From an uncultured Latescibacterota bacterium (GTDB lineage Bacteria > Latescibacterota > UBA2968): 64,000 nucleotides of DNA. Within the stretch, counting starts at the first letter, position 1; each line of letters starts with the position of its first letter. The notes under the pieces were generated by a model that saw nothing but the letters and a program-made list of their open reading frames with translations, did no database searches and was not told the origin of the DNA. Shown piece after piece: positions 41,434-51,152 of the stretch. Location of the stretch: positions 3,666,522 to 3,730,521 of the forward strand of contig OX638329.1 in the NCBI GenBank assembly GCA_951812755.1, read 5' to 3'. The translations under genes were made by a program, and so were the position numbers.

Positions 41434-42363
41434 TCAATTGTTCTCAGGCAGTCCACGCGTCCATGTTGTATTTCGTATCGGCTTCAGGATCTCGAGCACT
41501 TCAGCAAGCAATGCTTCATCAATCGGCGATTCTAACCACTCGATATTCTCTTTCAAATGTTCAGGCCGCGTTGTACCGACCAGCGTCGTTGCAAAATCCG
41601 GATTGGCCAATCCAAATTGCATAGCCAGCTTAGAAATATTTTCGCCTTTCTGCTTACAAACCGCCACAGCCTTTGCACAAACCCGCTTGATATTTTCGGT
41701 GGCGGGATGACCTGGTGCCGGTCCGCGTTCAGTGAACAGCCCCATCCCCAAAGGTGAAGCATTGATCATCCCCACGCCCTTTTTCCTTAAATAAGGCACC
41801 AGCATTTCAAAGGACGTGTCATGTAGCATATAGTGACAAAACGACAGCACCGTATCCACATCCGTCCGATCGAGCACATATCGATAGACTTTTAACGGAA
41901 ATCCGGTGATGCCAACAAACCTGGCCTTCCCCTGCTCCTGCAACCGCCGCAAAGCGGGAAGTGCTTCTTCTACGATCTGGTCCAGCGAGACAAAATCGAT
42001 ATCGTGACACTGGAAAATATCCACATGATCCAGCCCCAATCGCATAAGACTTTCATCCATACTTTCCACAATTCGTCCGGCTGAAAAATCGGACACCCCA
42101 CCGGCATAACGCCCGACTTTGGTTGCCAGATAATATTGGTCTCGCGGAATCTCCTTTAAAGCCTTCCCCAGCGCGCTTTCCGATTTTGTCCCACCGTAAA
42201 GCGGCGAGGTATCAATCAAATTGATACCACAATCAATTGCTGTATGCACAGCTTTGATGCCCCGAGCTTCATCGGGCGTTCCATAAATACTGCCCAAACC
42301 AGATGCCCCATAACTCAGCACCGAGACTTTCAAACCCGTTTTTCCCAACTCGCGATATTCCAT
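41434..42363 (-). CDS. Aldo/keto reductase
   Basis: 309 residues. MEYRELGKTGLKVSVLSYGASGLG is the N-terminus of the family. The catalytic tetrad is visible as Asp and Tyr in LIDTSPLYGGTKSESALGKAL, Lys in YYLATKVGRYAGG and His in DIFQCHDIDF. NADPH-dependent oxidation or reduction of a sugar aldehyde or hydroxyl is expected; the branch looks closest to L-galactose dehydrogenase-type reductases. It lies 23 bases downstream of a sulfatase on the same strand, so it is probably cotranscribed with it. A fragment of it is repeated at 40229-40250. Confidence 0.92.
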   Translation of the reverse strand: MEYRELGKTGLKVSVLSYGASGLGSIYGTPDEARGIKAVHTAIDCGINLIDTSPLYGGTKSESALGKALKEIPRDQYYLATKVGRYAGGVSDFSAGRIVESMDESLMRLGLDHVDIFQCHDIDFVSLDQIVEEALPALRRLQEQGKARFVGITGFPLKVYRYVLDRTDVDTVLSFCHYMLHDTSFEMLVPYLRKKGVGMINASPLGMGLFTERGPAPGHPATENIKRVCAKAVAVCKQKGENISKLAMQFGLANPDFATTLVGTTRPEHLKENIEWLESPIDEALLAEVLEILKPIRNTTWTRGLPENN

Positions 42364-42386
42364 GTCTTACCTTTATTTTCCGTTAT

Positions 42387-43772
42387 TTATGGCGCGATCG
42401 GCTCGGGAAAATTCCATCTCACCCAATGCCATTGAAACATATCATTGGTCGCATCATTCCACCCCAACAAACGCCCTTTCATATTCTCTAACACATCGGC
42501 GCACATCGGGTCATCAATCCGATTATTCATCTCCGCGGGATCGGCTTCGAGATCGTATAATTCATCCAGGTCGTGAGGTGTATATACGTATTTCCATTTC
42601 TCCGTCCGCACCATTCGCTGAGAGCTATAACCCCATACCTCACCGTGGCTTTCGCAATACACGCTATCTACCCAATCGTCGGGATCATCGCCATTCACAA
42701 GCGGCACCAAACTCCTCGCATCCAATCCCTCGGGCAAATTCCCACCACCCCATTCGACAAAAGTCGGCATCAAATCCATCAGCCGAACAAATTGCGATAC
42801 ATTGCGACTCACTCCCCCCGGCACTTTCATCAGCAGCGGAATCTGAAATACCTCATCGTACATTGTACCTGATTTTTCAAAATGCTTGTGACTGCCCATG
42901 GAATCACCGTGATCTGTACTGAAAAGGAATATCGTATTGTCCTCAATCTCACATTCCCGTATCTCATCCAGCACGCGCCCCACGCAGGTATCAACCAGAG
43001 ACACATCGCCATAATATTTGGCAACCACCTGTCGCCACCACGCCCAATCTTTATCTTGAAGATTCCATTCTCGATGTTTTCGCAAATGAGCCGCGGGTTT
43101 GCCTTCAAAAGATTCGTCAAAGTTTGGCCATGGCGGAATGGATTCAGGATCGTACATCGACGCATAAGGCTCCGGCACAATATTAGCAAAATGAGGTGCT
43201 GTTGCATCAATTCGCAAAAAAAACGGCTTGTCTCCCCCCGCCCGTTCGCGCAACATCTCGATCCCACAATCCGTTACTTGCCACGTTTTGTATTCTTCTG
43301 GTAGCATCTCACCTGTACCCGCCACAGGAAAAGAACTTCCGGGAAACTCAACCGTCAATTCTGTACCGGGAACTATTTGCCCGCGCACTCCCCTCCCCAT
43401 CTTATGCCGATCAAAGCCGTATTCCTCAGGTCCAATATCTTGATGGACATGCCACTTACCCGCATAATCCAGCACATACCCCGCCTCTTTGAGCAAGCGA
43501 CTAAACGTCGGCACATCTGTTGACAATCCCCTACTCCACGCAGGCGCGATATGCGTATTGAGCATCACCCCGTGATTGTGCGGATAAAGACCGCTCATCA
43601 ACGAAGCGCGCGCTGGTGAACAAACAGGGCTTGTGGTATAAGCCTGATCAAACCGTATGCCTTCCTCTGCGAGTCGATCCAGATTGGGTGTCTGGCAGAT
43701 CTCATTGCCATAACACCCCAACGCATCGCGTCTCAACTGATCCGTAAGAAACAAAACAATATTGGGCGCCAT
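42387..43772 (-). CDS. Sulfatase, Cys-type (CSPAR)
   Basis: 461 residues from the ATG behind AGGAGGAG; an in-frame upstream ATG adds 15 residues without homology. NIVLFLTDQLRRDALGCYGN and C51-S-P-A-R with ASLMSGLYPHNHGV form the active site. YAGKWHVHQDIGPEEYGFDR, FLFSTDHGDSMGSHKHFEKS and PLLMKVPGGVSR follow. No export signal is present. The gene is divergent from the GH2 operon; the 212-base gap 43773-43984 must hold both promoters, though none could be assigned. Confidence 0.93.
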   Translation of the reverse strand: MAPNIVLFLTDQLRRDALGCYGNEICQTPNLDRLAEEGIRFDQAYTTSPVCSPARASLMSGLYPHNHGVMLNTHIAPAWSRGLSTDVPTFSRLLKEAGYVLDYAGKWHVHQDIGPEEYGFDRHKMGRGVRGQIVPGTELTVEFPGSSFPVAGTGEMLPEEYKTWQVTDCGIEMLRERAGGDKPFFLRIDATAPHFANIVPEPYASMYDPESIPPWPNFDESFEGKPAAHLRKHREWNLQDKDWAWWRQVVAKYYGDVSLVDTCVGRVLDEIRECEIEDNTIFLFSTDHGDSMGSHKHFEKSGTMYDEVFQIPLLMKVPGGVSRNVSQFVRLMDLMPTFVEWGGGNLPEGLDARSLVPLVNGDDPDDWVDSVYCESHGEVWGYSSQRMVRTEKWKYVYTPHDLDELYDLEADPAEMNNRIDDPMCADVLENMKGRLLGWNDATNDMFQWHWVRWNFPEPIAP

Positions 43773-43984
43773 AATTTCTCCTCCTATCGCATGACCCTTT
43801 ACCGACATTCGATCCATCTGTTTTATCTACGACGCTCAAGGGGAAGTGTCAAGGAGAATGCTCAGAACAAATAATCGGTATAACCCTCTTGATCACTTGA
43901 TTTACATATATTTGTACACTAAATTGCATTTTATCATTCTATCTGCTATTTGGTCTCGCCAAACAAAAAGGAACTTTTCAACAC

Positions 43985-46822
43985 ATGAAACAAACCCGCT
44001 CACTCGACGGAACCTGGCAAGTCATCTACGATCACGACAACAAGGGCCGCACGCTCAACTTACAGTATCGCGAAAATTTCTATGCCTGCGAAGACTTGGA
44101 GCAAATAACCGTTCCCGCATGTCTCGAAGAATTCAAACAAGATTACGAAGGTGTCGCCTGGTATGGCAAAACGTTTACCCTTCCTCCTGACTGGCAGGAA
44201 AAAACCATCCGCCTGCATTTTGAAGCAGTCAACTATCGCGCAGAAATATGGATCAATGGCGAAGCCGCTGGCGCGCACGAAGGCGGATACATCGGCTTTG
44301 AACTCCTGATTGACGACCTCTTAACCGAAAGCGAAAACTTCATCGCCGTTCGCGTCATCACGCCCCTCATCCTCCGAGACGTGGTCATTGACGGCCTGGG
44401 ACGCGATGACATGCCGCACTGGCGCGGTGCAATCACGGGTGGCATCTGGCAATCGGTTTCCCTTATCGCTACAGGACCTGTGTACGTTGACGACACATTT
44501 GTTACATCCGACATCCACACCGGCGAAGTCAATGTAGCCAACACATTTCAGAATTGGGATTTAAAAATACAACCCGTGACCATCACCTGGTCAATCACTG
44601 AATTCAAAAGCGATACGCAGGTCGCCTCTGGACAAGAAACGATCAACTTGAATCCCGGTACAAGTCACCACGAAGAAATATTCATCATCGCAAACCACAA
44701 ACTCTGGCAACTCGACGAACCCAATCTCTACGTCGTCACCGCCACAGTCGCCCTTGGAAACGAATCCTCAGATATCGAGAAAACGCGCTTCGGCTTCCGG
44801 GAATTCACAGCCAAGGGCAAAAACTTTTACTTAAACGGCGAAAAAATCATCCTCAAAACCACCTTCAACGAAGCCTTCTATCCACACGCCCTCGCATACC
44901 CACGCGACCTCGATCTTCTGAAAAAAGAATTTCAGCTTATCAAAGACGGCAACATCAACATGATCCGCCCGTGGCGCAAACCCCAACCGCCAATCGTCTA
45001 TGACCTTGCAGACGAAATGGGTGTCCTATTTGTAGGCGCACTCCCCGTCGAATGCATGGACAACTGGCCCCAGATCACCCCATACACCCAACAACGCATC
45101 GAAAATGAAGCCACGGAAATGGTCAAACGCGATCGCAACCATCCCTCCATCGTCATCTGGGAAATGTTTAACGAAATCATGCGCGACGGCCTCAAACGCC
45201 TCAAACACAGCGTATCCTTAAAAGCGCGAGAATGCGATCACACCCGCATGATCATCGACGAAGCCGGCGGGTTTGCCGATGGATGTAGCGTTTACCTACC
45301 CGGTTCCTACGAACCCATTGTCATCAACGATGTACACAACTATCCCGGCACACCCTTTCCCCAACGCAGTTATGACAACTTGCTCGCACTCGGCAAAACC
45401 GAGGCGCAACTCAAAGAAATGGGATTGGAAATCGCCCAGTTCACCAATAGCAAAATCAAACCCGACTTGCTCACCAATATCTCAGAACTCGGGTATGGTA
45501 GTATCCCGGACCTCGAAGCAAATTTTGAACAATATAAACAAGAAGGCAATCCAATCACACCGGATTACCGCATGCACGAACGCCTGCTCAATTCGTATCT
45601 CTCGGTCTTCCGCGAAACCGGAGCAGATCAAATCTTTCCCAACTTCCACGCCTTTGTACAAGCCTGCCAGGAAATCCACGCCACAGGCAACAAGCTCATG
45701 ACCGAAGCCTGTCGCATCAATCCCGACATCGGGGGTATCGGTATCCACGCGCTCAACGATGGCGATTGGGTCCTCGGTGCTGGCTTAATCGACAACTTCC
45801 GCAATCCCAAAAAGCCCTATTACGCCATCAAAGAAGTATTCGCCGATCGTTATGTCGCCATTCGCCCCAGCGCACAAAATGTCTATGCAAGCGATTTCGT
45901 TCAAATCCTGCTCACCACCGTCAATGACAAAACCGATCTATCGGGCACACTCTCCCTTCGCGTCACCACAAACGACGGACAGCATCTTCTCGACATAAAC
46001 GAACAGAGAACAATACCCCATGGCATCACAGACTTGGCGACTTATGAAGTCAACACCCGTGGCGTCGAAGGTCTATGCCAGATCGAACTGACATTCACAT
46101 CTGGCGAAGCAGAACCCATCAAAAATCAATCCAGCATCTACGTCCTCGACAAAAACAAATCCGCCATTCCAGATGTATCCATAGCGACAATCGACCTCAA
46201 CGGCGCACTCGGCAGATACCTTACCAACACGACCGACTTCTCTACTCACTCCCCCACAGACCAACTCGTCCTCGCCAACCTCCAGGGCTGGAACGGCAAA
46301 CCCGATACCCGCTTCGCCGATCTCGCCACATGGGTTGAAAACGGCGGCACAGCGCTCTTCCTCAATCTGCCAGCCATGCATCTTCTCAAAATGGAGACAG
46401 GAAAAAGCCGTATGTCTCGCCACATCGCCAAAGACACCTTTTTCCCATTCCCACTATCACTTTACTCCGGCAAAGGATTATGGACGCCCTGTAGTCATGT
46501 CGTCAAAGACCACCCCTTCTACGATGGCTTGCCCTCAAATTGCCTCATGGGACAAGAATATCAAAACATCTCCTCCCAGTGGTCTATTGTAGAACCCAAA
46601 ACCGATTGGATAGGCGGCAACATCACCTATGACTGGTATGCGGGCCTCAAACACAAACAGAACTACATCGGCGTCACCGAAGCCTTTCACGGCGCTGACC
46701 TCACACAAATCTCCCACGGCAATGGCAAATATGTCCTGTGTACTCATCGCATTGTCGAAAACCTGGGCACCGATCCAGTAGCTGATCGTTTACTGAGCAA
46801 CCTGCTCAAGTCCCTCCTGTAA
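43985..46822 (+). CDS. Glycoside hydrolase family 2 protein (beta-galactosidase/glucuronidase type)
   Basis: 945 residues, no signal peptide. The jelly-roll N-terminus has SLDGTWQVIYD, YEGVAWYGKTFTLP, AVNYRAEIWINGEAAGAHEGGY and GGIWQSVSLIATGP. An Ig-like domain and the TIM barrel follow; IWEMFNE ends in the acid/base E397, and the region around KLMTEACRINPDIGG should hold the nucleophile. The last 250 residues form an extra beta domain and a flavodoxin-like part (LVLANLQGWNGKPD, VENGGTALFLNLP), as in some GH2 enzymes on complex glycans. It is cytoplasmic and first of a four-gene plus-strand operon, with a sulfatase 20 bases on. Confidence 0.9.
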   Translation: MKQTRSLDGTWQVIYDHDNKGRTLNLQYRENFYACEDLEQITVPACLEEFKQDYEGVAWYGKTFTLPPDWQEKTIRLHFEAVNYRAEIWINGEAAGAHEGGYIGFELLIDDLLTESENFIAVRVITPLILRDVVIDGLGRDDMPHWRGAITGGIWQSVSLIATGPVYVDDTFVTSDIHTGEVNVANTFQNWDLKIQPVTITWSITEFKSDTQVASGQETINLNPGTSHHEEIFIIANHKLWQLDEPNLYVVTATVALGNESSDIEKTRFGFREFTAKGKNFYLNGEKIILKTTFNEAFYPHALAYPRDLDLLKKEFQLIKDGNINMIRPWRKPQPPIVYDLADEMGVLFVGALPVECMDNWPQITPYTQQRIENEATEMVKRDRNHPSIVIWEMFNEIMRDGLKRLKHSVSLKARECDHTRMIIDEAGGFADGCSVYLPGSYEPIVINDVHNYPGTPFPQRSYDNLLALGKTEAQLKEMGLEIAQFTNSKIKPDLLTNISELGYGSIPDLEANFEQYKQEGNPITPDYRMHERLLNSYLSVFRETGADQIFPNFHAFVQACQEIHATGNKLMTEACRINPDIGGIGIHALNDGDWVLGAGLIDNFRNPKKPYYAIKEVFADRYVAIRPSAQNVYASDFVQILLTTVNDKTDLSGTLSLRVTTNDGQHLLDINEQRTIPHGITDLATYEVNTRGVEGLCQIELTFTSGEAEPIKNQSSIYVLDKNKSAIPDVSIATIDLNGALGRYLTNTTDFSTHSPTDQLVLANLQGWNGKPDTRFADLATWVENGGTALFLNLPAMHLLKMETGKSRMSRHIAKDTFFPFPLSLYSGKGLWTPCSHVVKDHPFYDGLPSNCLMGQEYQNISSQWSIVEPKTDWIGGNITYDWYAGLKHKQNYIGVTEAFHGADLTQISHGNGKYVLCTHRIVENLGTDPVADRLLSNLLKSLL

Positions 46823-46842
46823 CCATTATGAAAGGAATTCCC

Positions 46843-48273
46843 ATGAGTAATGAGAAACGCCCCAATATTCTGTTCGTATTTTCTGATCAGCAGCGTTATA
46901 GCGCGCTGGGTGCGAATGGCAATGACATAATCAAAACGCCTGTTTTGGATGCGATGGCAGCTGAAGGAATGGTGTGTGACAATATGTTTTCCAACCATCC
47001 GCTGTGTTCGCCTTATCGAGCGATTCTGTTAACCGGTCGGTATGGTTGGCAAAATTTGGTGATTGATAATGAGTACAGCCCGCGACGAGATATCCCAACC
47101 TTGCCAGGCACTTTGCGCGAGCATGGGTATGGCACTGCGCACGTGGGGACCTGGCATCTGGGTAAAGGGCCATACGGCGACGACAATCGGTACGGACTGG
47201 ATTATCTTGCAGCGCTGGCAGGCGGAAGAGGGGGAGGCGCCTACTTCGACAGAACCTATTACGAAAATGATGAGGGGCCGAACTTTTACGGAGGCTGGGC
47301 TCCAACGAACGAAACGGATTTGGCTATTCAATTTATAGAAAAACACCTGAATGCTCGAACAGACGATCCATTTGCCGTCTTTGTGTCCTGGCGCCCTCCT
47401 CACTGGCCATATAAGCAGTATCCCGACGAATATAATATTTATGATCCTGCGGACATGGATGTGCCGGGCAATGTACCAGACGAGATGAAAGCATGGGCAC
47501 ATGAAGAACTTGCAGACTATTACGGGTGTTGTACAGGACTTGATGCAGAGATGGGGCGATTGCTGGAAGCCCTGGATCGCCTGGGGGTCAAGGACAATAC
47601 AATTGTCTGTTATACATCAGATCATGGAGATCACCTTTCAAGCCATGGGTATGGCAAACCCAGTAGCAGATGGTTGGACGAGTCAATGCGGGCTTCAAAG
47701 GCAACACCTTATGAAGAATCTTGCCATGTGCCGTTTGTGGTGCGTTGGCCTGATGCTATTGAAGCTGGTACGCGAACGGATGCTTTCTTTGGTGCGATTG
47801 ATATTGTACCTACATTGCTCGGTGCTTGTGGCGTGCCGTTGCCAGAAGGTCTGCAAGGACGAGATATTTCGAGCGTGTGGCAGGGCGGTGAAGCACCTGC
47901 AGATACAGAGTTAACGCCTGGCGGATCGGAGTCTGTCTATTTGCAAAATATGGCACACGGTTGGCCCAATCGCGACGGTTGGGTTGGGCGCTGGCGCGGT
48001 GTGCGTACCGAACACTATACGTATGCGCGTTGGTTTGCCAATGAGCGAGGTCCCTGGCTGTTTGACCGGCAGGAAGATCCGCTCGAGATGGTTAATCTGG
48101 CGAATTCTGCTGAAGCGCGGGCAGTACTTCAAGAAATGGAAGAAAGATTGCATCGTTGGATGGAAGGTACAAAAGATCCATTTGAATACGGCAGGCGTGG
48201 ACCCCGTGGCTTTTTGGAATTGGGACAGGAGTTTGCAGATCCGGATAAGTATCCTGGCTGGGGCGTTGCATAA
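46843..48273 (+). CDS. Sulfatase, Cys-type with CSPYR motif
   Basis: 476 residues. The second in-frame ATG is chosen because AAAGGAATTCCC precedes it. NILFVFSDQQRYSALGANGN starts the metal site, and the motif is C55-S-P-Y-R (Tyr at the variable position), followed by AILLTGRYGWQN. HVGTWHLGKGPYGDDNRYG, VCYTSDHGDHLSSHGYGKP and PFVVRWPDAIEAGTRTD complete the domain. No signal peptide is present. It is the second gene of the GH2 operon, so desulfation of the GH2 product or substrate in the cytoplasm is inferred. Confidence 0.92.
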   Translation: MSNEKRPNILFVFSDQQRYSALGANGNDIIKTPVLDAMAAEGMVCDNMFSNHPLCSPYRAILLTGRYGWQNLVIDNEYSPRRDIPTLPGTLREHGYGTAHVGTWHLGKGPYGDDNRYGLDYLAALAGGRGGGAYFDRTYYENDEGPNFYGGWAPTNETDLAIQFIEKHLNARTDDPFAVFVSWRPPHWPYKQYPDEYNIYDPADMDVPGNVPDEMKAWAHEELADYYGCCTGLDAEMGRLLEALDRLGVKDNTIVCYTSDHGDHLSSHGYGKPSSRWLDESMRASKATPYEESCHVPFVVRWPDAIEAGTRTDAFFGAIDIVPTLLGACGVPLPEGLQGRDISSVWQGGEAPADTELTPGGSESVYLQNMAHGWPNRDGWVGRWRGVRTEHYTYARWFANERGPWLFDRQEDPLEMVNLANSAEARAVLQEMEERLHRWMEGTKDPFEYGRRGPRGFLELGQEFADPDKYPGWGVA

Positions 48274-48303
48274 TTGAGAAATCATTCAGAACAGGAGTCA
48301 CAG

Positions 48304-49470
48304 ATGCGAATAGAACAAATCGACGCATACGTCGTCAAATTACCCCGTCCCAATGTCGCTGAAAATATTCCCGATTATGCACGTCCTCGCAAATCGCTCT
48401 CCTACGACACAACGCCTCCCATCGACGACATGGCGGCTGCGCGTTATGCCGAAGCGCTCTTTGTCAAAATCACCGCCGACAATGGCATCGTCGGCTGGGG
48501 CGAAGGCCAATCCCTGCTCGTTCCCGAAGCCACCAAAGCAGTTGTAGATCGCCTGTTTGCGCCCATTCTCATCGGAGAAAATCCGCTCGCCCGCGAAAAG
48601 CTCTACGACATGACCTACGGCACCATGCGAGGTCGAGGGTACCGCTCGGGTTATCTCGCGGCCGCCCTTGCAGGCATCAACAACGCTCTCTGGGATCTTT
48701 CGGGCAAAGCTCTCGATGTACCCTGCTATGTCCTCCTCGGTGGCCCCTACCGCGACAAAGTGCGTATCTACAACAACATTCAGGGACCCACGCCCGAAAT
48801 CGGTGTTGAGCAAGCCCTCAAAGCCGTTGAAATGGGTTATGACGCGGTCAAATATCACCTCAATCGCCCCCTGAAAAATGCCGTTGCCGTCGTAGAAGCC
48901 ACACGCGAAGCCGTTGGTCCCGATGTCGATATCCTCGTCGATCTCACCTGGCATTACGACGTACCCGGTGCAATTGCCCTGGGTAAAGAGCTCGAAAAAT
49001 TCGACGTCTTCTGGCTCGAATCGCCCGTGCCCAGCGAAGACCTCCGCCGCCATGCCGAAGTGCCGCGCGACCTCACCCTGCCCATCTGCATCGGCCAGGA
49101 ATATTACAATGCCTATCAATTCCGCGCTGTTCTGGAAGCACATGCCGCTGACATTCTCCTGCCAGACCTCGCGCGAACAGGCATCACGGGCAGCCAGCGC
49201 ATCGCCCACCTCGCCGAAACCTTCGACATCCCACTCGCCCCAGCAGTTGGCGCAGGCAACGTCCTGTCAACCGCAGCGCAACTTCAGCTCTCAGCAGGCA
49301 TTCTCAACTTTGTCATCATGGAACACTTCGACCAGAGCTTCCAGCTAAAAAGCGATCAGATTCTCAAACACTCCCTCACGCGAAATGGCAGCTATCTCGA
49401 ACTACCCGACCGCCCGGGACTGGGCATTGAAATCGACGAAGAAAAATTGATGCAGTATGCAGTAAAATAA
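48304..49470 (+). CDS. Mandelate racemase/muconate lactonizing enzyme family protein, second type
   Basis: 388 residues from the ATG behind AGGAG. The enolase-superfamily cap and barrel are clear: FVKITADNGIVGWGEGQSL, YLAAALAGINNALWDLSGKA, DILVDLTWHYD, FWLESPVPSED and CIGQEYYNAYQF. In contrast to the gene at 40323, the barrel lysine motif reads VKYHL (K-Y-H rather than K-x-K) and the His298 position is replaced (LAPAVGAGN rather than APHA). A different subgroup chemistry is therefore expected. It is the third gene of the GH2 operon; processing of a sugar acid is inferred. Confidence 0.9.
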   Translation: MRIEQIDAYVVKLPRPNVAENIPDYARPRKSLSYDTTPPIDDMAAARYAEALFVKITADNGIVGWGEGQSLLVPEATKAVVDRLFAPILIGENPLAREKLYDMTYGTMRGRGYRSGYLAAALAGINNALWDLSGKALDVPCYVLLGGPYRDKVRIYNNIQGPTPEIGVEQALKAVEMGYDAVKYHLNRPLKNAVAVVEATREAVGPDVDILVDLTWHYDVPGAIALGKELEKFDVFWLESPVPSEDLRRHAEVPRDLTLPICIGQEYYNAYQFRAVLEAHAADILLPDLARTGITGSQRIAHLAETFDIPLAPAVGAGNVLSTAAQLQLSAGILNFVIMEHFDQSFQLKSDQILKHSLTRNGSYLELPDRPGLGIEIDEEKLMQYAVK

Positions 49471-49487
49471 ACAGGGAAAAAACGAAT

Positions 49488-51104
49488 ATGACGGAAGGAC
49501 ACGAAGTTACCAGCACGACAGGAGCAGTTGCAGCCGGACCTCCAGAAGCGGCAAGAGTTGGTGCGAGAATACTCGAACAGGGCGGCAACGCCTTTGATGC
49601 AGCGGTAGCGACCAGTATGGCATGCTGCATGTTACAGCCACAGTCCACGGGTGTAGGCGGTTATGTCCTGTGCGCCGTGATCCTGGAAGGCGCCACTGGC
49701 AAAGTTTGGTCAATAGACGCCAATTCAATTTCGCCCAAAGCGGCTCACGAACACATGTACACCATCCTGCCAACGCGTACCCGCGGAGGCATCAATGAAA
49801 ATGAATACAACTGTAGCGTAAAGGACAATGCCAACGTCCATGGCTCTCTCGCCATTGGTCCCCCGGGTATGATGGCAGGTATGGGCACCATTTGGGAAAA
49901 GTGGGGAAAACTCAAATGGTCTGATGTGGTAGCACCATCGCTGAAGCTACTCGAGGATGGCTTTCCCTTCGGTTCTACTGCAGGGGCGATCAAAAATCAG
50001 CAGAACGTGATCCGCAGATTCGAAGCGACAGAAAAACACCTGATGCCCGAGGGACGTGTCCCAACAGCAGATGACATCTGGCACCGCCGCGATATGGAAA
50101 AAACCCTTGCAAGAGTTTCTGAAGCTGGATGGCAGGATTTCTACACAGGGGAAATCGGTCACAAAATAGTGGATCACGTTCAGGCCACTGGCGGTATTTT
50201 GACAATAGAAGACATGGCTGCCTTCAAACCAGGCGTGACCGAACCATATACCACGACCTACCGCGAGGCATCCGTACATGGTGCAATTTTGCCCAACGGC
50301 GGATTGTCCAGCTTGCAACTGCTCAACATGTGGGAATGCTTCGATCCCCTGCCGGAAGACACGGTCGAGTACTGGCACCGATTCGCCGAGCTTCTCAAGC
50401 TGGTCTGGCGAGATCGCCTTCTCCATCTCGCGGATCCGAACCATGTGGATGTACCGGTCGAGCGACTCCTGAGCAAAAATTATGCAGCCGGTCGCGTGGA
50501 AACACTGCGCCAGTTTCCCAATGCGGTAGATCAGCTTGTGCCACCGCCAATGGGTGATTCAAATGATGGCACGCTCCACGTCTCTACTGCAGATGCCGAA
50601 GGTAATGTGGCGTCCGTAACAATTTCTCAAGGCGGGGCTTTCGGTTCCCTTGTTACGGTACCGGATACAGGCATTATTCTGGGACATGGGATGTGTAGAT
50701 TGGATCCCAGACCCGGCCGCAAAAATTCCGTGGCTTCGCTCAAGCGACCGCTGAACAATACAGTTCCGCTCATCATTCAGCTTCCAGATCGGGATGTAGC
50801 GATCGGAATGCCAGGCGGCAGGCGTATCATCTCTGTAAACGCTCGTGCTGCCCAAAAGATCGTCGATTACGGCGCAACATCCTTCGAGGCTGTCAGTGGA
50901 CCGAGAATGCATGTACAAACCCACGAGCCGGTAAGTGTGACCCGTGCCCTGCCCGATGATATCGTGAATGGATTGATCGAAATGGGCCACGAAATCACAC
51001 CGGTCAACAGTCTGGGCGGCGGGATCCACTGTGCGGAGTTTCTAAAAGCAGAAGGTGCGGTCCGGGCAGGTGGCAATACATGGTCTGCAGGAAGTAGTTC
51101 ATAA
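49488..51104 (+). CDS. Gamma-glutamyltransferase family protein
   Basis: 538 residues, full family length. STTGAVAAGPPEAARVGARILEQ-type N-terminus, QPQSTGVGGYVLCAV, and the autoprocessing site with the N-terminal nucleophile T362 in GTLHVSTADAEGNVASVT, which aligns with the TTHYSVVD block of known enzymes. PGGRRIISVNARAAQKIVDYG follows. The enzyme is expected to self-cleave before T362 and to hydrolyse or transfer gamma-glutamyl or related amides. No signal peptide is visible, although classical GGTs are periplasmic, so a cytoplasmic amidase-like role is possible. It is the last gene of the GH2 operon (17-base gap). Confidence 0.92.
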   Translation: MTEGHEVTSTTGAVAAGPPEAARVGARILEQGGNAFDAAVATSMACCMLQPQSTGVGGYVLCAVILEGATGKVWSIDANSISPKAAHEHMYTILPTRTRGGINENEYNCSVKDNANVHGSLAIGPPGMMAGMGTIWEKWGKLKWSDVVAPSLKLLEDGFPFGSTAGAIKNQQNVIRRFEATEKHLMPEGRVPTADDIWHRRDMEKTLARVSEAGWQDFYTGEIGHKIVDHVQATGGILTIEDMAAFKPGVTEPYTTTYREASVHGAILPNGGLSSLQLLNMWECFDPLPEDTVEYWHRFAELLKLVWRDRLLHLADPNHVDVPVERLLSKNYAAGRVETLRQFPNAVDQLVPPPMGDSNDGTLHVSTADAEGNVASVTISQGGAFGSLVTVPDTGIILGHGMCRLDPRPGRKNSVASLKRPLNNTVPLIIQLPDRDVAIGMPGGRRIISVNARAAQKIVDYGATSFEAVSGPRMHVQTHEPVSVTRALPDDIVNGLIEMGHEITPVNSLGGGIHCAEFLKAEGAVRAGGNTWSAGSSS

Positions 51105-51152
51105 AACCAAATCACGCCGAGATCAGATCCTGGCGGATGAACCAGAATTCAA

